Source of the DNA: Galeopsis tetrahit
Taxonomy: Eukaryota; Streptophyta; Magnoliopsida; Lamiales; Lamiaceae
DNA: 64,000 bases
Assembly: GCA_963675135.1 (NCBI GenBank)
Contig: OY776119.1
Span: 41,105,198-41,169,197, forward strand
Direction of reading: 5' to 3'
The translations under genes and the position numbers were made by a program. Shown here one piece after another: positions 32,346-43,829 of this stretch. Position 1 is the first letter of the stretch. Every line of letters starts with the position of its first letter. Below the pieces are notes generated by a model. That model had not been told where the DNA came from, did not search any database, and saw only the letters and a program-made list of their open reading frames with translations.

Positions 32346-34679
32346 ATTGACCTTAAGAATGGGCGAGGAGCTAGACTCAGAGGGAGTAGGCGGTGAGGAG
32401 TTGGTGGTCGCCAAAGGAGATGGTTGATTCATAGGAGGGGGAATGGAAAAGGGAAACGTATGTTCAACAAACTGAACATGAAGTGAGGTGTAGATTCGGT
32501 TTGTGGAGCGATCAAGACAGAGATAGGCACTCTGTGTGGGCGAGTATCCAATGAAGACACATGGAGTAGGGCGAGGATCAAGTTTGTGAGTGGTGTAGGG
32601 ACGGAGCAAAGGATAGCAGAGGCAACCAAATATACGGAGTTTGGATAGGTTAGGGGGGCGAGCAATGTGCTTTTCATAGGAGGATGCCATGTTGAGGTTA
32701 ACTTTGGGAAGGCGATTTATGATATAGGCTGCCGAGCAGACGGCATAGGGCCAATAGGCGAGAGGCATAGAAGCATGGTGAAGCAGAGCTAGGGCTGTGT
32801 CGACCACATGGCGATGGAGACGTTCGGACATGCCATTATGTTCGGGAGTGTGTGGGGGGGTGATAAGGTGTGCAATACCATGGGTTTGAAGAAAGGGGCG
32901 AAGAGCAATGAACTCTCCTCCATTGTCAGAGTAAAAGGTTTTGATTGTGTTTTGGTAGTTGTTTTCAACAAGGGTTTTGAATGTGGTAAATGTAGGTAGA
33001 ACATCCGACTTTCGTTTTAGGGGGTAAACCCATATGTATTTGCTGAAGTGATCAACGAATAGCACATAGTATTTGAAATTATCAGGGGATAAGACTGGCG
33101 ATGACCAAACGTCAGAAAAGATAACATCAAGTGGTCTAGTAGATATAATGCTCGAATCATAAAATGGTAATTTGTGACTTTTGATACAAGAGCAAGAATT
33201 ACAATTGAAGTGTTTGGATGGGGCACTAGATAGGCTAAGCTTAGAGAGGGTGTGAGCAAGGATTTTTGTCGATGGATGGCCAAGGCGAGCATGCCAGGTG
33301 GTCGTTGTGAGGTGTTGAGCGGGGAAGGCTTGCAGAGAGGTGGTGGACATGTGTGCCGGCCAGACATACAAATTATTGATACGACTCCCAACGAGGAGAA
33401 TGCTCCCCGAGTGACCATCCCGCACCTGAAAGGAAGAACGACCAAAGATAATGTTAACATTATTATCACGACAGAGGCTCGAGACCGAAATCAAGTTTTT
33501 CGATATTAGTGGGACGACTAAGACATTCGAGAAACTGAGGGATTCAAGGTGAGGAAAACGCATAGAGCCAGTGTGAGATATGTGTAAACCTTTACCATCA
33601 CCAATTTCTACATTATCGGACCCATCAAAGGGCGAGTGAAGAGAGAGGTTGGCGAGATCATTGGTGATGTGATGAGATGCACCAGAGTCAAGTATCCAGT
33701 GGTCGGATGGATGGGACGAGGAGGCTGAGTGTGCCGAGTAAGCTGGGCGAGCATCTGTCCTGGGTCGACGAGATGAAGGTGGTGTAAAGTTGCTCTGTGT
33801 GGATGGCCGATGTTGTCCCATCTACGGAGCGAAGTGCGAGGGTGCCGAGGGGATTTCGGGACAGGTGCGAGCAGTGTGACCTGGTGTTCGGCAGTATTGA
33901 CAGGTGCCAAGGTAGGGTCATTGGGCAAACTGGCGAGGACGAGCATCGGAGGCTCTGGGTCTAGAGTCAGGCCGCGAGGAGCGATAGTGGGTTTTGCCAG
34001 CGGCCAGGGCAGTAGCAGGGATTAAGGCCGAGGACGGTCGTGATGCAATTTGAACTTCGGCACTGAGGAGCTTGTCGCATAGCTCAGCAAAGGAGATGGG
34101 TTGTTCGCGAGCTTGAATGGCATTGGCGATGTCGTTGTAAGATTCATCAAGGCCTGTTAGGACTTGAAGGGTGACGTCCTCGGCGTCAGAGGTAGTGCCG
34201 AGGAGTGCGAGTTCGTCGACCACAGAGCGAACTTCCATGAGGAAGTCAGAGATCGGGCGAGCACCTTTGGTCAGAGAGCGGAACTTGGTTTTGAGAGCAA
34301 GAATGCGACCTCGCGAGGGTTTGCCATACATGTTTTCAAGCATCGTCCAGGCTTCGCAGGAGGTTTTTGTCGACGCGACAAAGGGTATGAGTTCCGGGGA
34401 CATGGAGCCAACCAAGGTTGCGGAAATAAGGTTGTCCTGACACACCCATAGATCGTGTGCAGGATTTGAGATGGTGGTGGTAGTGGTGCCATCGGTACCT
34501 CGAATTGTGGGAGGTGGACATGGATGTGTGCCCAGAACATAGCCAAAAAGATTGTGTCCTGTGAGGAGAAGGCGAAGTTGGAAGGACCAGGCTCCATAGT
34601 TGGTGGAGGTGAGTTTCAACGACATTTGCGCAAGTCCTTTAAAGGTGATGAGAGAGGACATTTGAGAAGGATTGGCCAA
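32346..34679 (-). mobile_element. Ty1-copia gag-protease-integrase, 3'-truncated
   Basis: Gag occupies 33918-34679 (LTSTNYGAWSFQLRLLLTGH; UBN2 type). A frameshift near 33920 separates it from a zinc-knuckle remnant (around 33850) and the pol frame 32337-33821. Pol has protease WILDSGASHHIT, integrase zinc-binding HARLGHPS with CNSCSC, and the catalytic D-D-E context DVWSSP, SDNGGEF and HNGMSERLHR. The frame continues into VFIGYSPTQSAYLCLD, then ends at the MITE. Reverse transcriptase, RNase H and 3' LTR are missing. Confidence 0.92.
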
Positions 34680-34844
34680 GTAGAGCAGCGGAGAGAGATG
34701 GGCGTCTGAGACGGGTAGTGGCGGCGGCGCTTCAGAAAAATGAAGGCGACAGAAGTTAGGGTTTGGAGCGGCGGCGGCTAGGGTTTAGTAGCGGCGGCGG
34801 CTAGGGTTTGGATCAGGCGTGAGCCAAATGACGCTCTGATACCA

Positions 34845-35037
34845 TATAGAGAATATGAGAAATATTATTTCTTTATTGATTTTACAAAGTGATTTACATT
34901 TGGTATTTATACAAGGAGTATTAGGTCTAAACCTAACCCTAATGGACTTCATAAGAAAGCCCATAGTGTACTAGTGTGGGCCTATACAATAAGTAAGGAA
35001 CAAGGTGTATTTAGTGATATAGGTCCAATAGTATGAA
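34845..35037 (-). mobile_element. Probable 5' LTR of the minus-strand copia
   Basis: A primer binding site in minus orientation (TGGTATCAGAGCG, complement at 34832-34844) follows a short LTR-like stretch beginning TGTTCATACTATTGGACC at 35037. The exact LTR end is unsure, because the only CA end lies 11 bases from the primer site. Confidence 0.5.
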
Positions 35038-35507
35038 CATCTTTTAGTAAATGATTTTCATTGTAGTGCATTCTCTCTTGTGAACTTCACACCTCATCAA
35101 AAATTTATTAATAGGGTGAAAATCATATTATAAATAGCTATAGCTCAAATTACAGAAAATTGTTTACATCTCAAGTTATAAATTATGTTATCACATAATT
35201 ATATACATCTTGCTTCCTTTATTAGCTGTTGAGTCAGTCCTAATGTCAGTTCAAGGCTGAAAATCAAATCAAACTATTCAATGCTGAATTTGAGATCATT
35301 TAATGTCAGTTCGTTTGAGCTCAGTTCGACATAGGTATCAAACAAACATTAGCATACATTTACTCTGAACAATGTAAAGCTCAACTTGAGCTCAATAAGT
35401 AAAACAAGAAGTTGCAAAAATGGAAAACTACTTAGGCTTGATAAAAGTTTATTCGAGCTTGACTCGTATCAAACGAGGATTTCAAAGTTCGATAACATTT
35501 CAAATAA

Positions 35508-35830
35508 CACTACAAAAAAGAGGTGTTTTACCGACGGAAATAGAAATGGAAATTCGGTCGGAAATAGTGTTTTCCGACGGAAAAATTCCGTCGGTGCTAA
35601 CCTCGTCGGTAAAAGTTACCGATGGAAATTTTCATTCCGTCGGTACTACCGACGGAATTATTTTTTTTTTTTTTAATTACCGACGGATTTACTGACGGAA
35701 TTTTTTTTTTAATTTTTAATTACCGACGAAATTTTTTTATTTTTTTTAATTACCGACGAATTTACTGACGGAATTTTTTTTTTAATTTTTAATTACCGAC
35801 GGAATATTCCGTCGATAATTTTAAACTAAA
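35508..35830 (+). mobile_element. CACTA-type element end with subterminal repeats
   Basis: CACTACAAAAAAGAGG is followed by many direct and inverted ACCGACGGAA/TTCCGTCGGT motifs to about 35815, typical of a CACTA subterminal region. I find no matching right end (TTTTTTGTAGTG) downstream, so this is a truncated end or a decayed element. Confidence 0.7.
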
Positions 35831-35844
35831 AAAAAAAAAATATA

Positions 35845-35995
35845 TGTACGCACGGGGCCCAAGCCAAGGCTGGCCCAGCCCACCCCAATCTTGCAAGGCC
35901 CGCTATAGGCTGAACATTTCGGCCTTCGTGGGACTCGAACCCGGGTGTGTGGGCCCCTAGTGAGGGGCACCTACCACTCGGATAAGTCTATTTTT
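35845..35995 (-). mobile_element. tRNA-like SINE or tRNA-derived fragment
   Basis: On the minus strand an A-box-like CTTATCCGAGTGGTAGG is followed by a perfect B-box GGGTTCGAGTCCC and then a GC-rich body (GGGCTGGGCCAGCC) ending near T/A-rich sequence. A functional tRNA is excluded because no acceptor stem forms. No target-site duplication found. Confidence 0.45.
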
Positions 35996-36079
35996 AGTTT
36001 ATAGTTGTAATATTAATTGTATATGTACTCATTTTCGACCCATTTTTTAAAAAAAAAATTCACAAAATTAATTTCTTTC

Positions 36080-36615
36080 TATATTAATATTACTAAATTT
36101 GTGATTTATAACTATTGTAAATTTAATTTTTTTAATTTATATATTGTAAATTTAATTTATTTATATTTTATGTTTTGATTAAAATTCTAAGAAGTTCATA
36201 TACATGTTTTACTCTTTTTTAAAATAAATATATTTAATAATTGAACATTCTTTTACTTATATTAATCACTAAATTTGTAATTTATAACTATTGTAAATTT
36301 AATTTTTAATTTATATATTGTAAATCTAATTTATTTATTTTTTGTGTTTTGATTAAAATTCTGAAAAGTTCGTATCATGTATACATGTTTTACTCTTATT
36401 TTTTTTAAACAAATCCATTTAATAATTGAACATTCTTTTACTTATATTATTCACTAAATTTGTGATTTATAACTATTGTAAATTAAATTTTTTAAATTTA
36501 TATATTGTAAATCTATTTTTTTTTTTTTTTTTGTGTTTTGATTAAAATTCTAAAAAATTCATATCATGTATACATGTTTTACTTCTTTTTTTTAAACAAA
36601 TCCATTTAATACTTT
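36080..36615. repeat. AT-rich tandem repeat, about 180-bp period, three units
   Basis: Units begin with CTAAATTTGTGATTTATAAC-like sequence near 36090, 36267 and 36452 and include CATGTATACATGTTTTACT. No coding content. Confidence 0.8.
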
Positions 36616-37940
36616 TATTTAGTTACCTCCAATTGATTTGTTTCACATTCAACTACACCATTATTGAAGCATTCGTAATAAAAAAATCAATCACCATAGT
36701 CAATAAGAGAAAAATAGCAATTGATAATATGATTATTGACGGTCGAATTAATATGACAATTGAGGTTTAGAAATTACTATGAAAAAAAATGTAGAACTTT
36801 ATAAAAGTATTTCGTAATTATGAGTAAACAAAATAAATTTGTAAGCAGACACCTTATATTAATAATTTTTTTATTTGTTAATTCACGTAACAAAAGGCTT
36901 AATATAATTATCATATAAACTATATAAATGGATATAAAAACTTAAAAAATTATGTCCAAACAATATAAATAAAAATTTCTAATTTAATCAATAATTTTCT
37001 AATCTAATATAAAATTTCCTAATTTAATCAATAATTTTCTAGTTAACTTAATCAACAATTTTCTAGTTAACTTAATCGACATATTTTTAATTTAATCAAC
37101 AAATTTTCTATTTGAATCAATCATAATTTTTAATTTTCTAGTTAACTTACTACACTATACACCTTATATAGTGTATTACAGAAGAAGGAGAAGAGGATTA
37201 ATGGGTAATCGGAGAATTCAGAATGGGGTTTTTTTGATCCAAAATTCCAATTCAGAAGCAGGGGTATATAATATATATTTGAATTGTTTTTTAATCGGGG
37301 CTTTAACTTCTTTATATTTACACACGCTTCATTGCCTGCCGACGTTATTTTATCATTATTTTACTCCTTTCATCGAGGTAAAATCATTATTAAGGACCAA
37401 AATATTCCATATATTTAAGTTTTATGGTTATGGATATTGAGACGAAAAACATTTTTACGATTTTTTAAGATAAATATTTGCATGCCTTCAAAAAATAAAT
37501 AAATATTTGCATGCAATATCAATATAAATGTAAAAATAAAGAAAGAATACAAAAATATAGAGAAAATTTAAGAGAATATTAATAAATTGAAAATTATCAT
37601 ATGAGCATTTTTTATTTTATTTTATTTAAATTTACCATACATTTAAATTTTGTTCAGATTTATATATTTAAAGTTTGTTATTATATTTTTCATAATTTTA
37701 AAATTTTACTAATATTAAATATCAATATATTCATCTATATTTTCACAAACTTAAAATCTTATTATTTCCATCAATTAATACCAATATTTTTAACCTTATA
37801 AACATATAAACACAAAATAATTGTAGAAGTTCTATATAATACATCAATATAATTGCTTTTAAAAAAATCCATCAATATAATTTGGTACAGCTTATAAAAA
37901 TTGGAAGGATGAATACTAACGGTTAATTTTGCCCTCGAAA
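36616..37940. other. AT-rich intergenic sequence
   Basis: Contains short AT-rich repeats (AATTTAATCAATAATTTTCTA, 36960-37060). An open frame at 37171-37440 shows no recognisable protein features. I see no gene. Confidence 0.5.
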
Positions 37941-37949
37941 CGGATAGAG

Positions 37950-38300
37950 TATTTGTTTTCTTATTAACATCTGATTTTTTTGTTTACTTATTGAAGAAGC
38001 TCTCGAAACAATACTTTATTAAGTTACTTGTTTCCTTATTTTATTAAGATTTACTATTTGTTTTCTTATTTACGTACACCTGATTTTTTTGTTTACTTAT
38101 TGAGAAGCTCTCGAAACAATATTTATTAAGTTAATTGTTTCCTTATTTGATTAAGATTTACTATTTGTTTCCTTATTTACATCTGATTTTTTTGTTTACT
38201 TCTTGAAGAAGCTCTCCAAACAATAATTATTAAGTTAATTGTTTCCTTATTTTATTAAGATTTACTATTTGTTTCCTTATTTATATCTGATTGTTTTTTT
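37950..38300. repeat. Tandem repeat, about 125-bp period
   Basis: Three units with CTGATTTTTTTGTTTACTTA, GAAGCTCTCGAAACAATA and TTGTTTCCTTATTTTATTAA. A weaker copy appears near 39235-39320. Confidence 0.75.
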
Positions 38301-38554
38301 TTTTTTTTTTTTCTAATAAAGGTGATTGTAGTCAAATTAGCAAATCAGAATTTGGAGGGGAAAAACCCCGAAAAGTTTGTTTAATATTCAACAAAAGAAA
38401 CAGAAACATATTGGAGCCACAATTCAGAAATATAAAACTCAACTCAAAGAAATAGGATATTACTACAATATTATCTAGCGCTAAGATTCAATATTATTAA
38501 TCTTGACTAAAAAAGTAAGTGTGTGAAGAAATTGAGCAAAAAAAATCGAGATGA

Positions 38555-38980
38555 TTAATGAAGCCATTGTCCACGTACCCAATCTTGATGAATCCTGATG
38601 AGATTTTTGGCATAAGAGATTTCTTCTCCGGTAGTTTCAAAAAGGACGGAATAACAATTATCTCCAACACTGCGTCTAATCTTTCCCACCCACCATCCAT
38701 CGTTAGCGAACACGTCCACCAAGTCGTGAACCTTGAACTCAGCTACCATAACCGGCGGCGGGCGTGGCCGGACCTCGAAGGCATAGACAGTCTCTCTCAA
38801 TGGCGCCGAGTAATCGTCGGTAACGAGAGTACGGTACTGGACAACATATTTACCATTGGGGAGATCAGAAATCACCGTCGCCTCGTAATAGGAACCGAGG
38901 AATCCTTCTTCGTAGTTCCTCACTTCCACTAGGGCCCCACGCCGAAACCGCGGCGGCGGAGTTCGTCGCCGGTGCGCCAT
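38555..38980 (-). CDS. Agenet/Tudor-like domain protein, 141 aa, single exon
   Basis: The start is the ATG at 38980 (MAHRRRTPPPRF), preferred over an upstream in-frame ATG at 39022 because similarity begins here. Two Agenet (plant Tudor-like) modules are visible: FRRGALVEVRNYEEGFLGSY with ATVISDLPNGKYVVQYRTL (residues about 12-75), and FKVHDLVDVFANDGWWVGKI with YSVLFETTGEEISYAKNLI (about 82-130). Agenet domains bind histone tails or other chromatin ligands; DUF724-type proteins carry the same pair. The frame is intact, but a 141-residue protein could be a free-standing small gene or the N-terminal part of a larger one. No neighbour suggests its role. Confidence 0.8.
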   Translation of the reverse strand: MAHRRRTPPPRFRRGALVEVRNYEEGFLGSYYEATVISDLPNGKYVVQYRTLVTDDYSAPLRETVYAFEVRPRPPPVMVAEFKVHDLVDVFANDGWWVGKIRRSVGDNCYSVLFETTGEEISYAKNLIRIHQDWVRGQWLH

Positions 38981-39600
38981 GGAGATTAAGAGTTTTGAGT
39001 TGTATTTGGCGTTTACACACATTATTTGAAAATTGTACGTTTTGATCGAGCTAGTGTAGTTGATTTATTTGTGTTGTTAATTTATTCCCATATTTATAGT
39101 TATAGTGCTGTTTTCGTAAGGTCCACGGTTCCAAATACAAATATTGAAATAATTACTTGTATATTACTCGGTTTTGTTTCCTTTTTTTTTTTTTTTTTTT
39201 TGATTAACATGTACTCGTTTTCTGACTTAAAAAAATAAAATATTTACTTGTTTCCTAATTTACATCTTACTTGTTTACTTCTTGAATTTAATTAAAGAAA
39301 CTCCATACAATATTTATGAAGTCAAATAATTTTTTTTATCTACACAGATTTTAATTATTAATTACTACAAAAACTTAAACTTATACTCACCATGCTCCAT
39401 GAAAACTATCATGAGTTTGAACATACAAATTAAAAAATACTCCATTTTTTAAAAAGTGTCATTTTGGCATTTTTCAACAAATTAAGATTATAAAGTGTGG
39501 TTCATGTTATGCTTCATTAATTATAAATAATTTTGATATATAAATAAACCAAATGATATATGTTGGGCATTATATTTGTTGGAAGGAAAAGAAACAGCAG
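38981..39600. other. Intergenic, AT-rich
   Basis: Upstream flank of the Agenet gene with poly(T) tracts (39182-39201). No further feature seen. Confidence 0.4.
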
Positions 39601-39615
39601 ATGAATTAGACGAAC

Positions 39616-40345
39616 CTGCTAAGGTTAGGATCATCAACTTTCCCGAGCAAAGCAACTACACCGACCACATCCTCAAATAGGAAATGAGAAGAAACCTGAG
39701 CTTCATTTGCATTATTACACAAGAGGGCAGCTGCAGAGTTCTTGAACTTTAGAATTTGTTGTATTGTTTCTTCCTTGTTGTCCACGTGTTCAAGGGTGCC
39801 ATTTTCGTCTTTGAAGGAACTCGTTGTAAGATGCTTCCCAATAGCAACTGCAAGGAGAAGTAGGAAAGAAAAATAGCACTGAAAATGTAAACAAACAGAA
39901 GAACTAAAAAAAAAACCTTAGTGAGAAGATCATTCTCGAGTCGAAGAAATAGCTTAATTTGGACTAGATACCTTCCATATCATGAATTGAGCTTTCCAAT
40001 TTGTTGATATTTTCCTCTTGATGCTTGATTTCCCTCCCTAGTTCCTCCAGATCATCCGTGAGTTCCTGAAACAATTACATCGATTCGTGTCATTAAAAGA
40101 AGTTCTATTAACAAACTGTATCTTTTCATTTTTAAGCTAAGAAAGCGAGTGAAACGAAACAAAAATTCATAGGCACGACGACATAAAAGAGTTAGCAAGC
40201 TAACTGTCTCAGCGGGCTGAGGCATTCCATTATGCATGTTATCCCCTGGAAATGGAGAATTATGTCGCTCGGGGTTATTGTTTTCCGGGGGAGTCACGGC
40301 CGAACCACTTGAAGAATATTCAGAATGCAGCTGGCATAGAAACAA
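39616..40345 (-). pseudogene. GMI1-like fragment: coiled coil and hinge N-terminal part
   Basis: Three exons can be read on the minus strand. One at about 40210-40345 encodes VTPPENNNPERHNSPFPGD. The next, 39972-40065, encodes a coiled coil (ELTDDLEELGREIKHQEENI). The third, 39616-39847, encodes FEDVVGVVALLGKVDDPNLS, which matches the entry of the GMI1 SMC hinge (VVALLG...LSR). The rest of the hinge does not follow downstream; the Agenet gene is there instead. An inverted, more decayed copy lies at 43415-43822. Confidence 0.75.
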
Positions 40346-40469
40346 CAATACTCTTGAGTCTTAGCCCTGTTGTGACTTTTAGTCCTGTTGTGAAGCCAAC
40401 CACAGACCACATCATTCTCTCTCTAGCTGTCTCTGAGAATTAACCCCTTCGACAGTTTGACGTTAACAA

Positions 40470-41340
40470 CTTTTCATCCTATGTGTGAAAGTTTCACAAG
40501 TCCATCTATGGCCTCAAGCAAGCCACATACCTAGTACAATGCGCCTAGTGATTCTCTGTCCTCTTTAGGGTTTTCCACAAAAAGTCCACCAAATCTCTTT
40601 TTTTGTGTATGATCATCAGCACACCACCACTTTCTGGTTTGTGTTGATGATCCTCATACTCACAAGCAATGATGATTCATTTTTTTCAACTATTGTGTCC
40701 TCCCTAGCCTCGACATTTTCTGTTAAGGATCTCGTCTCTCTCTCTCTCTTACTTCCTTGGTGTGGAAGTTATACGAACGAATTCCTCTTGCACACTGGTT
40801 CAACGAAACTATGTCACAAATCTCCTAGATAAAGACAATATGCTTCATGCTAAGCAAGTTCAACTCCCCTTGCCTCTAGTATCTCTCTATCCTTTGTTGA
40901 CGATTCTGGTCCCTCTAATGCTACCAATTATCGTCAATCCTAGCTTGGGGAGTCTTCAGTATCTCATGTTTACTCGGCCTGACATTTGCCTTTGCGGTGA
41001 ACAAACTATCTTTGTTCATGCATGCTCCGATGAAAATCCATTCGGGGCGATCAAGCGTCTTCTTTGGTACCTTAACGATACCCGTTCTCTTAGAATTACT
41101 CTTCATTGGGACTCCCCCCTTTCCTTTCATTGCTTCACCAATACTGACTCGGCAAGGAATTGTGATGACCGTACCTCCACTAGTGCCTATGTTTGTTTTT
41201 CTCAATTCTAATCATATATCCTGGTCCTCGAGAAAACAATGTTCTATAGCCCGTTCATCCACGGAGGCCGCTGCTCCATTCTCTCTGAACTTCACGTCCC
41301 CACTCCCTCGACCCCGACCAAATCTACTGCGATAACAATG
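40470..41340 (+). mobile_element. Ty1-copia reverse transcriptase / RNase H remnant
   Basis: Frames broken by shifts encode LTSNDD.FFSTIVSSLASTF, then LQYLMFTRPDI and FGAIKRLLWYLNDTRSL (RT C-terminus), and SWSSRKQCSIARSSTEA (RNase H). No LTRs recognised. It could be the missing 3' part of a copia element, but the family differs visibly from the one at 32346-34679 and orientation is opposite. Confidence 0.85.
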
Positions 41341-41990
41341 GAGCAACCTACTTATGTTTCAACTTTATTTAGATATGCATGTAAGATAAATTTAATTTAC
41401 AATTTTTTAATTAGATATGTAAGATAAATTTAATAAAGTACAAAGAATTAAAATTATAATTTTTATAAGATTATCTAATTAGATATGTAAGATAAATTTA
41501 ATATAAAGTGTTGTTTTCCTTTAAAGGTCTATTGTCGGGGCTCATTTGTATGCACTACAATGCCTCTCTATCGTCGTCATCTTAACAATATTCCTTTCCC
41601 CGTCATTTTCATCATCATTTTTTCCAATTTCAAATATTCTTGTGTTGTTCAAAGCAATCTTATATCCAATAAGTGAAATATTGATTAGACTTTTTGTCAT
41701 TTCCTCTCAAGTCTTTCTTTTGGTCAGCAACATCCTGAGATTCCCAAGAAACAATATTTGTTGTCGAGTTGAGAAGCAAATTTAAATATTTCAAGATTAA
41801 TTATACTAGTTTTTTTTAACCCATTACTGGCCCATTTGATCTAGGCCCATTAGGACCACTGTCAACTTTAACGGTAAGGACTAGGGTTAGACTTAGACCA
41901 CAGTCAACTTTAACGCTTAAACCCACTATGAAGGATTAGGGCTACACAAAAAACTTCACTCTCCTTCCGCCGCTCCACTGCCATTGAACC
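41341..41990. other. Intergenic with a plant promoter-like stretch at its right end
   Basis: Positions 41820-41945 contain GGCCCATT twice and several TAGGGTT/ACCCTA-type telo-box motifs, which are common in promoters of housekeeping plant genes. No complete gene follows. A short ATG-led stretch at 41996-42016 (MSTDNKE) ends in a donor-like GTAGCA, a candidate orphan first exon. Confidence 0.4.
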
Positions 41991-42117
41991 AGAAAATGAG
42001 TACAGACAACAAAGAGGTAGCACACGAAACCCTAGATTCTTGGCGTGAAATTGTATTTGTTAGTTGTTTTGATGATTTTGATTGACAGCTTTTTGTGTTT
42101 TTGCATTGGATTTTTGA

Positions 42118-42842
42118 AGCAAAAGCGTTACTTTAAGCTTTTAATTAATGTTGAAACTAGTTTGCTAATTCGGTTTTTAGGGTTAGGAATTGAAATGTTA
42201 GTAGTGAGAAATATTCGATCTTTATTATTGTATCGTTTGGTTGATAATTTGAATGATTATCATAACTATTCCACCCAAAATCTCAAGGAATGGGGATTCC
42301 TTAATTTTGGAATATAACATCAATGTGGCAAGTGACCTAAGTATCGAGAGCCGTACACTTATTTTTCATTTGTTTCCAATTTCTCCCTTGTAAAGTTCTT
42401 AACGTAGGTTCTCTTTAAAAAAAGCTAAAAGCGTTACTTTAAACTTTTAATGTTTAAACCAGTTTGCTAATTCGGTTTGATATTAGGGATGGAAATGGTA
42501 ACCCTAGACTTTGTTGTAAGAAGCTCTGAGTCATAATTTTATAATTGTAACTCTAATTGACCCTGTTGAGTACTATCCAAAAAAAAAAGGAATGGTAATG
42601 GGAGTAGTGAGATATGGTAATGTGCATATACTCAGATCTTTATTATTGTATTGTGTGGTTGATAATCCAAATTATTATCGTAACTATTCCACCTAAAATA
42701 TCAAGGAATGGGGATTCCTTAGTTTTGGAATATAACATCATTGTGGCAAGTGACCTAAGTATCGAACCAAACACTTATTTTTCATTTGTTTCCTATTTCT
42801 TCCTTTTAAAGTTCTTAACCATAGTTCTTTCTAAAAAAAGGT
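42118..42842. repeat. Imperfect direct duplication of about 310-410 bp
   Basis: 42118-42425 and 42428-42842 share AAAAGCGTTACTTTAA, GTTTGCTAATTCGGTTT, GGAATGGGGATTCCTTA and GGCAAGTGACCTAAGTATCG in the same order. The second has an extra 100 bp. Confidence 0.8.
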
Positions 42843-43414
42843 ATAGTTGCATATGTGGTAATAACTTATTGCTAATCATATCTGTTAAAACTTATTGCAA
42901 TTTTGATTGCCTGTTATATTTAATGATCTTGATCCTCCAGGGTTTAGCTTTGCCCCATCAGATACAAGTGATTTATCACTATTTTAGAAAACCATATCCG
43001 GAATTGTTATGTACTTAATTAATACAAAGGTCTGATTTTCGTAGACAATAAATAAGCTTTAGGCTCCATTTTTAGATGGAGCTTTTTACGCCGTACTCTA
43101 CATGGAGAAACCTTAACCTACTTTCATACTTGTCTTATTGAGAATTAGTAACACATACGTGTAAATGTTCGTGGGGTATCTGGAAATCCAGAAATAGGAC
43201 AATCTTTTTTTACACAATTGATGCTTAGTGGAGGAGTGGCAAACCATTTTGCTACACTTTAATCGAATGGTGGTCTAATCTCTTTTGAGTTTGTAATTGG
43301 GTTGGAGTAGATGCTCCTAATTTTATAAATTTATAAAATTTATAAATTTGTTGCTGTTTCAAAATAAAACGTGTAAATATAGTTTTTATGGTATTCAAGG
43401 CTGAGTATTGTTGT
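42843..43414. other. Intergenic, nothing recognised
   Basis: Contains a short palindromic AT run (TTTATAAATTTATAAAATTTATAAA near 43321-43345). No coding feature is supported. Confidence 0.35.
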
Positions 43415-43822
43415 TTTTATGCCAGCTGCATTCTGCTTCTTCTTCAAGGGCTTCGGTTGTGTCTCCCCCGGAAAAACAATAACCCCGAGGGACAGAATAA
43501 TTCTCCATTTCCAGGGGATAACATGCAAAATGGAATGCCTCAGCGCCTATGAATTTGTGTTTAGTTTCACTTGCTTTCTTAGCTTAAAAATGAAAAGATA
43601 CAGTTTGTTAGTGAAACTTCTTTTAATATAGTAATTTTCTACTGGTGAAAATGACACGAATCAATTTATTTGTTGCAGGAACTTATGGATGAACTGCAGG
43701 AACTAGAGAAAAAAATCAAGCATCATGAGGAAAATATCGACTTCTTAAAACGTCAGAATAACGAATTGGACAGTGATAAAACAAAAATGAGTTCAGATAT
43801 GAACTTCTCTAAAAATGAATGA
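43415..43822 (+). pseudogene. GMI1-like fragment, inverted copy of 39616-40345
   Basis: 43425-43550 resembles the exon at 40210-40345 but is broken by stops. The following intron also matches. The exon starting at about 43680 encodes ELMDELQELEKKIKHHEENI and DFLKRQNNELDSDK before a stop at 43820-43822. No hinge sequence follows; transposon-type sequence begins instead. Confidence 0.72.
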
Positions 43823-43829
43823 AATGGGA

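Noticed and set aside
37171..37440. 89-residue open frame
   Set aside because: AT-rich low-complexity translation with no recognisable motif and no splice or promoter context.
40252..40443. 63-residue plus-strand open frame
   Set aside because: Its first half is antisense to a GMI1-like exon that matches the inverted copy at 43415; no independent support.
41996..42016. Possible first exon MSTDNKE downstream of telo-box-like motifs
   Set aside because: No second exon is recognisable in the next 2 kb, so it is mentioned only as part of the intergenic entry.
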